NCBI GenBank assembly: GCA_004802725.1
Contig: SGPM01000141.1
Span: 1 to 64,000, forward strand
Direction: 5' to 3'
Source of the DNA: Antrodiella citrinella
Lineage: Eukaryota > Basidiomycota > Agaricomycetes > Polyporales > Steccherinaceae
DNA length: 64,000 bases
The notes under the pieces were generated by a model. It did not search any database and was not told the DNA's origin. It saw only the letters and a list, made by a program, of their open reading frames with translations. The translations under genes and the position numbers were made by a program. Shown here one piece after another: positions 46,380-57,351 of the stretch (its first letter is position 1; each line of letters begins with the position of its first letter).

Positions 46380-47495
46380 AAGTTTCAGGGTTTGGGGCTT
46401 TTGCCACGGCTGCCGCACTGAGTTTCCTGGATGAGTGAAGTACACGAGGGACCACCTTTCGGACTTGGATTGAGCCCGAGGAGGGGGACTATACGTCGGG
46501 GCTGGCATTAGCACCTCGAACGGTGGCTGGTGATGATATACACGTACACAACGCGATGGAGATTGGATCGCAGTATACCGCCGCTGAGGATAGGCAGCGC
46601 GTCACCTATGTTGCAAATCGCATGTCCAGAATTAGGCTACGGCGGCGGTCATCAGACTATGATCAGCGCGAAAAAGGGCACAACGACGAAACTGACCCTG
46701 ACGTATTGCCAGTCGTTGTAGGTGGGAGGAAGTATTTGCAGGCCTCCAAGCCTGTTGTGTAAGAATGACTACGTGCACCAGTAAATAATTGAAAGCTTTA
46801 TGTTACCGTGATGAGCGTACCAAAGACCCGAAATCTATATGCGCCTCAATGGCCGCTTTGATATCTGCAGGAGACTGCTCCGGCTTCATAGGGTGCTTGA
46901 TAGTCCTCGTCTCTGAATAGCTGTGTTCTTCTCTGTTGTGGGGTTTCGCTGGGGTTCCTTCCGGTAAACCAAGCCTAGCGTTGAATATGTCGAGGATTGT
47001 CTCGTTGATAGAGAGAGACTTGAGAACGAACGGCTGTATCGTAAAATCCATACGAGCGTTCACCGTTGAGGTGTAGGTGCGGTGAACGTCGTCTTTGTTA
47101 ACGTTGATGAATTCAACCGTGTCCAAAGCACCTGTGGCATCTGTGCTGCCGCTTTGTATCTATTCATGAAATTAGCAGATGACTCAACTGCACTGGATAC
47201 CAGAAACGCACCCTGCAGACATGCCGTCATCGCCCTGCTCGAACTTCATCTTCTATTCGAGTGGAAGAGCCATCGTTTCAGCACCCATTTCGAACTTCCA
47301 GGCTACCTCGTCATCGCCGGTATCATGATTCTTGAGACTGAACACACAAGACGCGCATGCTAAGTTAACGGACAGAATATTTCACGAAGATCCAAGACTT
47401 ACCCTCGTTTTGATCTCGTCAGCAGAAGCTGGTAGTCAACGACGAGGAGGGGATAAGTAGGCACATCCTCGGGGAAAGGTGGGTACGCATACTGT
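46380..47495 (-). pseudogene. 2OG-Fe(II) oxygenase (isopenicillin-N-synthase-like) with one nonsense codon
   Basis: Order of conserved segments on the minus strand: YPPFPEDVPTYPLLVVDY, KFEMGAETMALPLE, then TAG (47254-47256), KMKFEQGDDGMSAG, TDATGALDTVEFINV, LSINETILDIFNARLGLPEG, HIDFGSL with the His and Asp iron ligands, HNRLGGLQILPP, GHAICNIGDALPILSGGILRSNLHRVV with the distal His and the Arg region, and SERWSLVYFTHPGN. Intact fungal relatives oxidise small molecules using 2-oxoglutarate and oxygen. The stop falls inside an otherwise intact exon, and flanking splice sites remain, so decay is recent or the stop is a sequence error. Confidence 0.75.
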
Positions 47496-47836
47496 GCAAA
47501 AGTGGTCAAAAGTTTTAAGATACCATGTTTCACGCACTTTCGCCTTTCTTCATATGAAAGACAGCCACGGACTTCGCGGAGGCGTTGTGCGGATGTCCAA
47601 GTCGACGCGGAAGAGTGACTCGGAGTGGCGTCCGAGAAAGGCAAAGACTTCTGACAATAACAAGTGCAAATAACAATGCCGAGAAATGCCGGTATGAGCA
47701 GCCAAACGGAACCAAATACGTTTTCGCTGTCTCTGCCACCGTCGCGTTAGTGAAAGTCGAAATCGACTTGCCCATACCTTCAAAAAGACTCTCGTTGTAC
47801 CTGATTGTATCAAAACATGACTGGTATGTCGCAAGC
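47496..47836. other. divergent upstream region of the oxygenase relic and BUB3
   Basis: Frames on both strands run across it without motifs. It should hold the BUB3 promoter. Confidence 0.35.
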
Positions 47837-49273
47837 ATGACTCAATGTTTCTTGTCTCACTATCCCTCAGAACAGATCGAATTGTCTTCACCACCATTCG
47901 ATAGCATTTCGTCAGTGAGGTTCTCACCCACAAATCCTTCCCATCTGCTTGTGTCATCCTGGGATACTGTGAGTTTGTTCGTATTCGTTTTTCTTGTTTT
48001 TTAGCTGTTTCATGTGCGCTCTCTGTAGTCTTGTGTGGAGAGGAGACATGCACTCGTCTCGTTATGTCTCGTTCTGACCAAACCTTCTACAGACAGTGAG
48101 ATTATACGACGTCGATGCGAACGAACAGAAGTCGAAGTTTGATCATCGTGCAGCTGTCCTGACATGTTGTTTCTCGGATGCGGAGCATGCTTATAGTGGT
48201 GGGCTTGATACTTCGGTGCGAGAGTGAGTAGGATTTTCACCTATTCAGTCCCCTATTCTGACCCTTTATCTTCTGCCTAGACTGGACCTAGCCACGGAGA
48301 AGATAAACCATCTTGGACAACATTCAGATTCAGTGTCAGCAATACGACACGCTAAAGCTCACAGTACGTGACTCTACAAGGACTACGTCAACGTTTCCAA
48401 ACTTTCCGCCGTTTACCTTTTACACCCCTTCATAGATGTTGTCATCAGTGGTTCATGGGACTGCACATTACGCTTCTGGGATCCCAGAGCTTCCAATGCT
48501 CAACAATCCTCTCACAACCTACCTGAACGAGTTTATCAGATGGACGTCGTCAACAATACACTCGTTGTCGCTATGGCGAGTAGGCTCTTTAACATTTACG
48601 ACATTCGCAAGATGGACGGAGCGGCACAGACGAGGGAGAGCAGCTTGAAGTTCATGACGAGGGCGTTGGCATGCATGGCAGATGGCCAAGGTGCGTTCAG
48701 TCACATTGTCCGGACAGTATATCTCATAGACCCGTTCCCCCAGGTTTTGCGACTGCCTCCGTTGAGGGAAGGATTGCAGTTGAGTACTTCGACCCTAGTC
48801 AAGAAGCGCAGGACAAGAAATACGCGTTCAAGTGCCATCGCAGAACCATAAACGACGTGGATCATGTGTGGCCTGTGAATGCCCTTGCCTTCCATCCCAT
48901 GTATGCGCTATTTCTACCTTTGTTCAGTCCGTATCTAAATTTTGTTCAGCTACAACACCTTCGCATCCGCCGGGTCGGATGGCACTGTTTCAATATGGGA
49001 CCATAAACTCAAGAAACGCCTACGACTATATAATCAATACCATTCCGCCGTACCATCAATCGACTTCAGCTGCGATGGAACCAAGTTGGCTGTTGGAGTG
49101 AGCTATAACTGGGATGATGGAGAGGAGGGAAGTAGGTCCGCCGAGAGACCGAGTGTGTTCATCAGGACTGTAGGGGATGAAGTGAAGGTGAGTCTATGAT
49201 TGACATTCGTTAGGCTTCATGAATTGCTTACAGACCTCATATATCCAAGCCGAAGGGCTGGACAGGGAGCTAG
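47837..49273 (+). CDS. BUB3: spindle checkpoint WD40 protein BUB3
   Basis: Exons 47837-47968, 48093-48223, 48281-48363, 48436-48690, 48744-48900, 48950-49187 and 49250-49273 give 339 residues. The seven-blade WD40 fold of the Bub3/Rae1 group is visible: SSVRFSPTNPSHLLVSSWD, SDAEHAYSGGLDTSVRE, DVVISGSWDCTLRFWDPR, ATASVEGRIAVEYFDPS with the diagnostic YAFKCHR, and TFASAGSDGTVSIWDH. The short tail after DEVKPKG resembles other Bub3 proteins. Bub3 binds phosphorylated MELT repeats at kinetochores and recruits Bub1 and BubR1/Mad3. The start is the nearest upstream ATG in frame. The last exon uses the second AG after the donor. Confidence 0.93.
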
Positions 49274-49913
49274 GGACTCTTTGGCCTGTATGTTCGCGTG
49301 GCGTTGTGGCACTTTTATCTTGTAGGTTGTAATCAAAATTTGGAACGTTAGGCGTTCATTATTGAAACGCTATGGCGTTGTTCCGTTTCCGACGACTTCC
49401 TGAAGACAGTGTTGAAGATCAAGAACTCGGTGAAGATCGGGTATATGCTATTATCGAATACCCCCGTTATGAGGTAGCTTCGTTTTATAGCTTCGTTTTT
49501 TTGCTTCGGAGTCCCCTCAAGATCGTCGGAGCGCACGTTCTTCATCTATCCGCAAATGTTGCACTCCAAGTCGCTTTTGTTATCTTACTTACGTTCAAGC
49601 AGCATCGCTAATGTCCATGACCTAGGACATCAGCACCTAACGCATGCAAGAAGTCATGGTAGAGGATTACATCACCGCCGAGACTGAACGACAAACAGAG
49701 AACGCTGAGCGCCGAAAGCGTCAAGACAGATCCCAGCGTATCTTCTATCACCTGATGATGATGCGTGCTGCAGGGTGTCTGTCAAAAAGAGTTCGAACTG
49801 CGTGTCTAGACGGCGATATGCCGTTTCCGCACTTGCCTATATGGATCTTCCCATCGGTGAGCAGGATCCACTCAAGATCTCATCCTCTCCGCTCACCAAG
49901 TTACGCTAGCGGT
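49274..49913. other. BUB3 3' region and kinase leader
   Basis: An open frame from ATG 49644 continues in phase into the kinase gene, so the kinase could have up to 90 more N-terminal residues. Nothing in this stretch looks conserved. Confidence 0.35.
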
Positions 49914-51217
49914 ATGCCTCGCCCTTCAGTCGAGACATTCGGCGATGTTATCCAAGATGCGCTGGCCGCTCCTCCCAAGGCCGATATGCTACCCGGCGCG
50001 CATGGACCAGAAGCCTTGCTTCACGAGAAGCTCGCCGCGCTCCCTCCAGACCATCCTTTCCGTGTTGCCTTTGCAAGTCTATCATCCGATGTAAGAGTGG
50101 GGCAGGCGCTACAGAAACTGCAAGATGTGAGTGGCACTACCTGTTTTCACCCCGACGATTCTTTGATACTCGCGATGTGTACTAGAACATAAACAACAGT
50201 CGGGGTCAGGCTGACCGCGATGTTAGTGATACAGGCTCACTCCGTCTCCTGCTACAAAGCGCCACGCAATTCAACAGTCTTCCCGATAGCTACTATCTAC
50301 ACGGAGTGGTGCTCGTGTCAAAGAAAGTCGTAGGCTCGGGAGCGTTTGGAGACGTGTATCGGGGGAAGTGGGGAGAGAAGGATGTAGCTCTCAAGGTCCT
50401 GCGCGTTCTCGATTTTCAGTCCGGATATGCCACTCTCCTGCGAGAGATCATCATCTGGCGGCAGCTGTCTCATCCGAACATCCAGCCTTTCTTGGGGGTG
50501 GACAGTCAGCTGTTTCCGTCGAGGTTGGCTGTGGCGTCAAAGTGGGAAGGGAATGGAAGCGTGAAAATCGCGATGCGGACATTCCAAGCTCACGTCTTGG
50601 ACACTCTCCGACCCGCCTGGGTACGTCAACATCACCTCCTCATGCCGATTCTGAACTGAAGTGTGCGTGCTGTGGTAGATCATTGACACTGCGCAAGGTT
50701 TGAAGTACCTCCATGACAATTACATCGTCCACGGGGACCTCCGCGGTGACAACATCCTGATCACCGAAGATCGCCATGCGCGGTTGACTGACTTTGGTCT
50801 CACCTCGCTCGCGGACTCGACGACGCGGACCATGGGCACTCGCAGTGGCAAGGCGCCCTTCGCCTGGGCCGCGCCAGAGTTGTCCGAGGACCTCAAGCAC
50901 CCCAACTTCGCCTGCGATGTGTACAGCTTTGCGTGTACGTGTGTTGAGGTATGTTTCTCTCTTCGCAGGCAATTCTTTCCCTTTCTGACGTGGCGATGCA
51001 GATATACAGTGGGGACAGGCCCTTTGCCGGCTTGAATGACATACAGATCGTCACGGAGTTGGTCAGAGGTAACCGTCCTCATGCGCCAACGGAGGGACCG
51101 AAGTCGCGGCCCATGCCGGTGCAGCTGTGGAACCTCGTGAATCGGTGCTGGGCTCAAGAACCGTCGGAGCGACCGACGGTGAATCAGGTGGTGCTGGAGA
51201 TTTTGGGTACCGCATAG
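49914..51217 (+). CDS. TKL-type protein kinase of basidiomycete type
   Basis: Exons 49914-50126, 50186-50620, 50679-50948 and 51002-51217 give 377 residues. The N-terminal 110 residues are helical and of unknown function. Kinase motifs: GSGAFGDVYRG (glycine loop), DVALKVLRV with the beta3 lysine, ATLLREIIIWRQLSHPNIQPFLGV (helix C Glu), YIVHGDLRGDNILI (catalytic Asp present; HRD is HGD and the following Lys is Arg, as is common in mushroom TKL kinases), LTDFGLTSL, WAAPELSED, and CWAQEPSERPTVNQVV. Activity as a Ser/Thr kinase is plausible. The start at 49914 was chosen because conservation begins soon after; an upstream start is possible. It converges on the metacaspase gene. Confidence 0.88.
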
Positions 51218-51872
51218 GCTTGCGTGCCCATGCTGATACCCCCTGGCGTACTGGGTTTAATGTATTACTATCCATGATATTATTGGCAATTTAGATACCT
51301 CATGCGAGGATAGATTATAGATGCAGTCAGCTGTACGAAAGACGAAAGACGCAGTGTTGCGATCACGCTAATAGCATCTGCGGTCATGACCACGGTCTAT
51401 ACAGCTTGGTCCAAGTCAAAGGTTCTTTTGCCATTGGGAATGATACTTGAAAGGACGATGATGAATGCTAGTATAAAGATTGTACATACAACATACGAGA
51501 ATCATATACATACTGTGACAAGATATGCTGCAACAGCTAACAAGGCGTGTTCTAGAAATCAAAAAAATGCGAAAGCAGAGTGTGAGGGAGGAGAACGATG
51601 ATTGAGGTATGCAATATATTGCATGTATAAGGCTGTATCTTCAAATAAGATATTGAGTGCGATCCAGGACTGTTGGGAAGGAGGCAGAGAAGGGAAACAC
51701 ACTCAGAAAGGTACACAAGCAATCCAAGAGTCCGGGACTGTTCATGCAAGAAAATATCCGTATGACCATGGCGGTAGAAGAGATGCAGTTGAAGACGAGG
51801 AATGATGATACTTAGATCACGACTCTGTCTTGACGATTCTAGGTAACAGGGTAATATATAGTCAGTAGTGCT
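51218..51872. other. convergent 3' regions of kinase and metacaspase
   Basis: AT-rich with A-runs; no conserved frame. Confidence 0.4.
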
Positions 51873-54109
51873 TCATTCCATTCTAATCAAAACACGCACA
51901 AGGGGTTTATGACTGCCGAACTAGATGTTCCATTCGTAGTGAGTCATGAAATAATATGTTATGGGACGGAAAACATACCTGTGGGTCTTGATACTTCATT
52001 TGACATTCCTGGTAGAAGGCCTCTCGAACATGTTCCTCGTCGGGTTTGACTTTGCTTCGAGCATTGAGCCACTTCATCTCCTCTCGATACGCCTCGACAC
52101 GCTTTCGTGAGGCTTGCCTTAAAAGCTCACTATTTGTGAATAGTGATCAATGGACCGAAGAGACACCACAGAATAACGGACCGGATACGTACCTTACGTC
52201 TGTCATGAGTTGTTGGATATACGGGTGAGGGTTGTTGCGGAGAACTTCAATGATGGCCTGGTGAGATGACCTATGAGTCCGCCGAATTGAAGGAAGACCA
52301 TGAAGACTTGCCTGGATCAGCGAGCAGGTGTCGCCCTCTGTGTCTTCAAAAGTGAGCTGCGCGTCTTTGCAAGCAGAAATGGATAACTAGAATATCAATA
52401 ATCAGCACAGCCGCATGTCCGATATGTTTGTCTACATACCACCATTGGCCGGAGAGTCGGGCTTGGGATGCAGTCTCCGCTGCAGACAGGATCCTGCGCC
52501 GTCATCGGCACAGGTGAAGAACATCTGGGGATGGATAAATCCTCGAATACAGATGTATTCACAGATGTGTTCAGCGGCGCTAAGGACCGTATATCCTCTG
52601 CCTGCTTCTCGGAAGTGGAATCCGTGGATAGGACAGCAGCAGCCTCCCCTAATGACAGAGAAGGGATTGACCGTGTAGTACGGATAGGCGTCATCCGCGG
52701 AGTCGCGTCGGAAAGTGGTTGGGATCCTCGGGGAGATGTCCTGAAGGGAGGTGAGGCGTTGACGCGGGAAATGTTGTTGACGAAAACGCGATGCGCCAGG
52801 GTATCTCTCGGGGACATCTCAACCAAGTCGATGGAATCCTTGCGCATTGGTGAGTTGCCAGTCTTGTCGTATATTCTCACGCTCGATCCAGCTGTGACAA
52901 AAAGTGACAGGTGAGGAACTTAAAAAGAAGATGGGATCGTGGCGTCGCCTGCTCACAACTTCGTTTGTTAGCTGTCAACGGACGGTCATGAACGGACGAT
53001 CGAGTAATCGAATAATCGATCGGCGCACCTATGTCCCCGCTGCTACTTCTCCTGCCTGTGCGTCGGAAAGTGGCACGAGTGACCCCGGTGCCGAACGTGT
53101 TGCACTTGTAGTGGGGAAGGTCTACCTCTGTCTTTAGCAATCAATGTTAGAAACGTGAGTGGTCAGAACTTTACCAAGAAGGGTTCCAGAATGACATGAA
53201 TCAAACACAGCCTATGGAGCAACTGTGTTAGTGGGATACGAATCAAGTTGTAAGTATGACTAACCAGGAGACGGGCCCCAATGGGAATGGGGTTGACCAG
53301 ATATTCCTTGAGCTCCTGGAGGAAAACGTTAACATTCGAGTCTAACGATACATGCACCATGACTCACGTTGTCCTTGATCAGGACCTCTTCTCGCTCCAT
53401 CCCTTTGTAGTCCACAGGAATGATGACTGTGACACAACATGAGAACACGACTCGCGACGACCAAAGAACAGCATGTACCCTCGTCCATCCCGTCATCTTC
53501 TGTTCCAGTCCTGTTCTTAACTTGGCCGGAATGTCCGGCATCTGAATACGTTACGTGTGTCAGCCCTCATACAATGTCGTAAGGAATGGTTGTACATACA
53601 CAGAAATATGAAGGAATCTCCACTCCGTGCACCCTCCACCAACTTCCTGATCTGACGCAGCTTAACATGGCAGAGTAAGCACTCTTGAGGGAGTGGTTTC
53701 AAGCGGTGGAGACACTCACAATGTTGGCCTTCTTGGGATATAGATGAGACTCGGCGTCTCGACAGTCTGTCATAACGACGACGTCTTCCTCCCTCAAGCC
53801 GAACACATGGCTCAGCAACAGCTTCTGAAAATCCTTAACATCCTTCTGAGGGGTATATAGTTTCGAGTATTCATCATCGTGAGTTGCTTTCTCGTAGTTG
53901 ATACCGATAAGCAGAGCTCTCCTAGCTGGAGGACGATCGAGAGGCTGGAGAGAAGTTGGTGGAGGAACGGCGATCTGCAAAGCGACGGGGGACAGTTCCG
54001 GCCTCACCTCGGAGAATGGTGCGTGTCCGAAGTGTAGGCGGGGGAGTGCGTGAAGAGAAGCAAACGAAGGCTCGTCGTGACGCGGGATGCAGACCGGTAT
54101 GGGAGGCAT
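51873..54109 (-). CDS. metacaspase (caspase-domain cysteine protease)
   Basis: Exons: 53720-54109, 53600-53660, 53479-53541, 53368-53426, 53265-53315, 53175-53211, 52957-53121, 52440-52891, 52312-52386, 52198-52257, 51979-52125, 51873-51920; 535 residues. The caspase fold opens with RRALLIGINYEK after an N-terminal region of about 65 residues that is Pro-rich but not Q/N-rich. Catalytic His lies in FIFLYAGHSGQ and catalytic Cys in AVFDSCHSGTLL; DDGMDEVIIPVDY is the usual acidic loop. The p10-like end is LSISACKDAQLTFED. About 190 mostly Ser/Thr/Pro-rich residues separate the two parts, longer than usual. Metacaspases cleave after Arg or Lys and act in stress responses and protein quality control. 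The intron after 52312 has a GC donor (GCAAGT). Confidence 0.9.
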
Positions 54110-55518
54110 TGTGAGGGGACGTGAATGAGGAGACCGTGACGGGGGAGGGGGTCTCTATATTAGACGAAGAGACGCTGTAGCATTGGAGTGCACCGGTATC
54201 AACATGAGGGGTGTCATATCACGAGAAGGCACCGACGAGGCTGCCAGAGTATCAAAGTCGTCTCGGAGATGTCAATGACTTCCCTCGTTACGAAGTGAAG
54301 TTATCCGTCAAGAACAAAGTATTGACGTCTTGCGCCTATGAACACAAGGACCCAGGAGCTCAAACGGAGAGAAATATTGGAAGAAAACAAGGTAAGCACT
54401 GGCAGATCCATACACACTGATTGCTCGGAGCAGGCACTACACCGGTGCATGTGCATGGGCGCCGGCGTTTATACAAATTGTGATACTATGGGCGCTTCAA
54501 GTGCTTTCTCAGAGCATGGCGCCACCGCCCCCCATGTTCAAGAGTTCGGCTCCGTTCGAACTCAGTATTGCCCCCAGTTTTCAAGCGAACATGCATAGTA
54601 CATGCGATCATACACCCATACTCTAGCAGAGCAACAGATGGTCGGCGCATCGTGAGGGGGTCACTGGCAGAGTGAGATTTAGCCTTTGCTTACTTCGGTC
54701 CCTTTGCTGATAACACAAACGAAAGATTGACGTCGATAGATGATGCAGTAAACGTATATGTACGTGCTCAGACGGTGTCAGACCCTTGCTCGGGCCATAT
54801 TGGGATCTACTTATCATCTCATCGAGGGCCCGGGGGAATACAAAACGCTCGAGCGTGACGGTTAAAGGCAGCTTACGGCTGCTCAGCAAAGCAGTACCGT
54901 ATTGTATTTCGTACAGCTAGAACAAATTTACCGGTTTCTCCAAGTCTCAAATACGCATACACAACGTGTTATACAAGGCAGGCCGATGTGGGCGTGCACA
55001 TGTTTCCTCTTTCACATCTCAATCTGTACTAATCCAAATTCATCACAGGGCCGGCAGTCACCTACAGTCACCTACCTCATTCGATCTTGCAGTACTTGGG
55101 CCCGATATACAGCTCCGGGAAGCCTTGCGTTTCCGGTAATCGGCTTGGCGCGAAGGTCATAGTACTACCCTCGATGAACAATAGCAAAATCGCTATGGTT
55201 TCCCGGGACAATCTTGTCGGTGGCAAGCGGTCCTTGTTTCCTATATTCGAGCGAGTAGAGGCCCGGGTAACATGATGCATTTTGGCTGATGTCCACTCTA
55301 TGATTTGACCTTCTCAATCGCCATTGCGAGCAACGATTGTATCGACTCCTTGTACAAGGACGACGATGCGACCATATCAGTCAAATTCGCTGTGGACAAA
55401 AGGCTACATAGTAACTTGTGGCGGTGCCTAGTAGCCACTCCCCCAAGTACGACAACACAGCCCAAAAGTGTGGCGACAACATGTGGTCCAAAGAGATGAC
55501 GAGGCCCTCGCATTAGGT
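54110..55518. other. 1.4 kb intergenic, no convincing gene
   Basis: A plus-strand frame at 54211-54420 and a 67-codon minus-strand frame at 55077-55280 lack recognised motifs. Part of this sequence is the metacaspase promoter. Confidence 0.3.
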
Positions 55519-55525
55519 TATAAAA
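55519..55525 (+). promoter_or_regulatory. TATA box of the small Cys-rich gene
   Basis: TATAAAA followed by a C/T-rich leader. A 5' UTR intron starting GTAAGT near 55600 would explain the 290 nt before the start codon. Confidence 0.5.
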
Positions 55526-55809
55526 GCTTCGGGTCTCTATCCCCAACCCTACAATCACATACCACTACCTCTCCTCCAGACTCCATAACAAGCGCAACTT
55601 GTAAGTGGATGCACGTTCCTCGTCCCACCTCTTGCTCACTATTTGACAGACGTTTGATGCGCTGGTGGTCACAACTGAAGGGAAAGCTACCTTGCAAACA
55701 ACAACCTCGACAACTCAAACCCTATCGCTCCACCACACCTCGTTCTCAACCTCAACTTCATCCTTCCTATCTCCCCATCAACAACACCCCCGCTCCACAA
55801 CGCGCAACA

Positions 55810-56276
55810 ATGGTCGGAAGGTGGCAATATACAGACGAGGGTGGTGCCCATCCTGAAGGCTGCAGATGCCCGATATGCAATCATCAACGCGTGATCAATG
55901 TACACTGTGGTTGCACCTGCTACAACTGTCGTAATTGCTCCGGCCCAATTCCTACTGCCAATCCGCGCCCTGTGCGCGCACAGCCGACTCTGCCAGCGAC
56001 AGCACCCGCTGCGGCTCAACCACGTTAGTCGTTTGCTTCTGCCTTTGTGATGCGCACCGTGTGCTTACCTTTTGATAGGAATACCCTGGTGGTACGAGGC
56101 TGCCATGGTGAGTCTGCTTTGGTTGTTTCTCTATGCCTTTGTACTATATCTGACATATGTATTAGACCACTCCGCCTGCGACAAATCCGAGCCCAGTAGT
56201 TACTCAACATTTCGTACCTTTCACGCCACCTGAAGGATGGACCCCCACCCACGCACCTCGCTCCATTATCTGGTGA
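55810..56276 (+). CDS. small Cys-rich protein of unknown function
   Basis: Exons 55810-56023, 56079-56107 and 56166-56276 give 117 residues. All phases agree, with GTTAGT and GTGAGT donors. Residues 17-44 hold ten Cys in CxCxxC-type spacing (GCRCPICN, HCGCTCYNCRNC) with two His, which could bind zinc. The rest is Pro/Ala/Thr-rich and ends with WTPTHAPRSIIW. There is no signal peptide, so it is not an obvious secreted effector. I do not recognise the family. A long in-frame extension upstream exists but would start before the TATA box, so the ATG at 55810 is preferred. Confidence 0.6.
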
Positions 56277-57351
56277 GGGGCTTTCTGACGGAAATCCCAA
56301 CTGAAAGACGCCAACTCCTGCTCGACAACTTGAATGTCTGCAATTCAGCAAGACACCCCTTACGAAATACCCGGGCCCTTGTGATTACGTTTCATTTCTT
56401 CATGACTTTCCGACTGGTCTTGTTTCTCCTGCTTGATATATTATGATCCTGTAATGACCCCGAAGATGGACTGATGTACCGTAGCGACTTCCCTGTATTC
56501 TACTACTTTTTCTCTCTCTCTCTCTTCTAGAATCTGAATTTCTTGGCCTTACTCCTACGATTGCACAAGCGCTCACGCTTCCTCTCATCCAAATTCAATG
56601 ATCTCGTCTCGAAACCAGACTGGAATCGAACCCTTTCTGCCGCTAACGAAACCCTTTATCGAGGTTCAAAATGTTATGAACGAATAGCGTTCAGTAACTT
56701 GTGAGACGGGAAAGGCAAGCGATCCACGCGACTGTCGTGACGTTACTGATGGAAGTGATGATTGCGACGACAAGAGAGCCTTTGCCGGCGCTTGGGAATA
56801 TTTTGGATGGACGGGGTGATTTCCCGGGGTAAATGCCCCAGACGTAGAATGCGGTGACTGGGTGCGGTTCCAGTCTGGGTACGAGACGACAATGATCCAT
56901 ATCTCATCCACCGCCAGCATCCAATCATCCTGTCCAAGTTGTCAAATATCTCTCGCCTATGCACTGACAGTACTCTCCGAGTCATCTTGGAATCAGTGGC
57001 AGCGGTAACGTTGCATGTACCGCCTACGTTAGCAGGTGGGTCTTCTGAATCGGTGAGACCTACGTACGTGGATGTTCCTGCGTCCACCGTCTTTTCTTAC
57101 AGTTTTCAACCTCGCGCACCGTGTTCAGTGCAACCCACTCCAATTTCAGCACCCGCTCTGAACATATGTCCATATCGAATACTGGCGCTTTGATCGCTGG
57201 CACAACCACTTCCGACCCAACACATGCTTGGAAGCAGCACGAATGCGGTCCTCACAGGATATATCAATGCATACAATTAATATACCACGTGTGCCTCTTG
57301 CCCACGTTCATATTTCCCCTCGCTCTCGGTCGCCAGCAAATTTGACGGGAA
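56277..57351. other. 1.1 kb intergenic, no recognised gene
   Basis: Minus-strand frames at 56691-57087 are open in two phases and one includes a hydrophobic stretch (GSLVVAIITSIS...), but there is no family match or consistent intron. A TCTC-rich run lies at 56508-56528. It also contains the DUF6535 gene promoter. Confidence 0.3.

Noticed and set aside
34880..47256. Two genes with a single in-frame TAG suggested stop-codon recoding
   Set aside because: Several intact genes here (BUB3, both kinases, DUF6535) end with TAG, so TAG is a normal stop.
51838..51856. Sequence close to an I-SceI homing endonuclease site (TAGGTAACAGGGTAAT)
   Set aside because: Two bases are missing from the 18-bp site and there is no endonuclease gene or mitochondrial context; chance resemblance.
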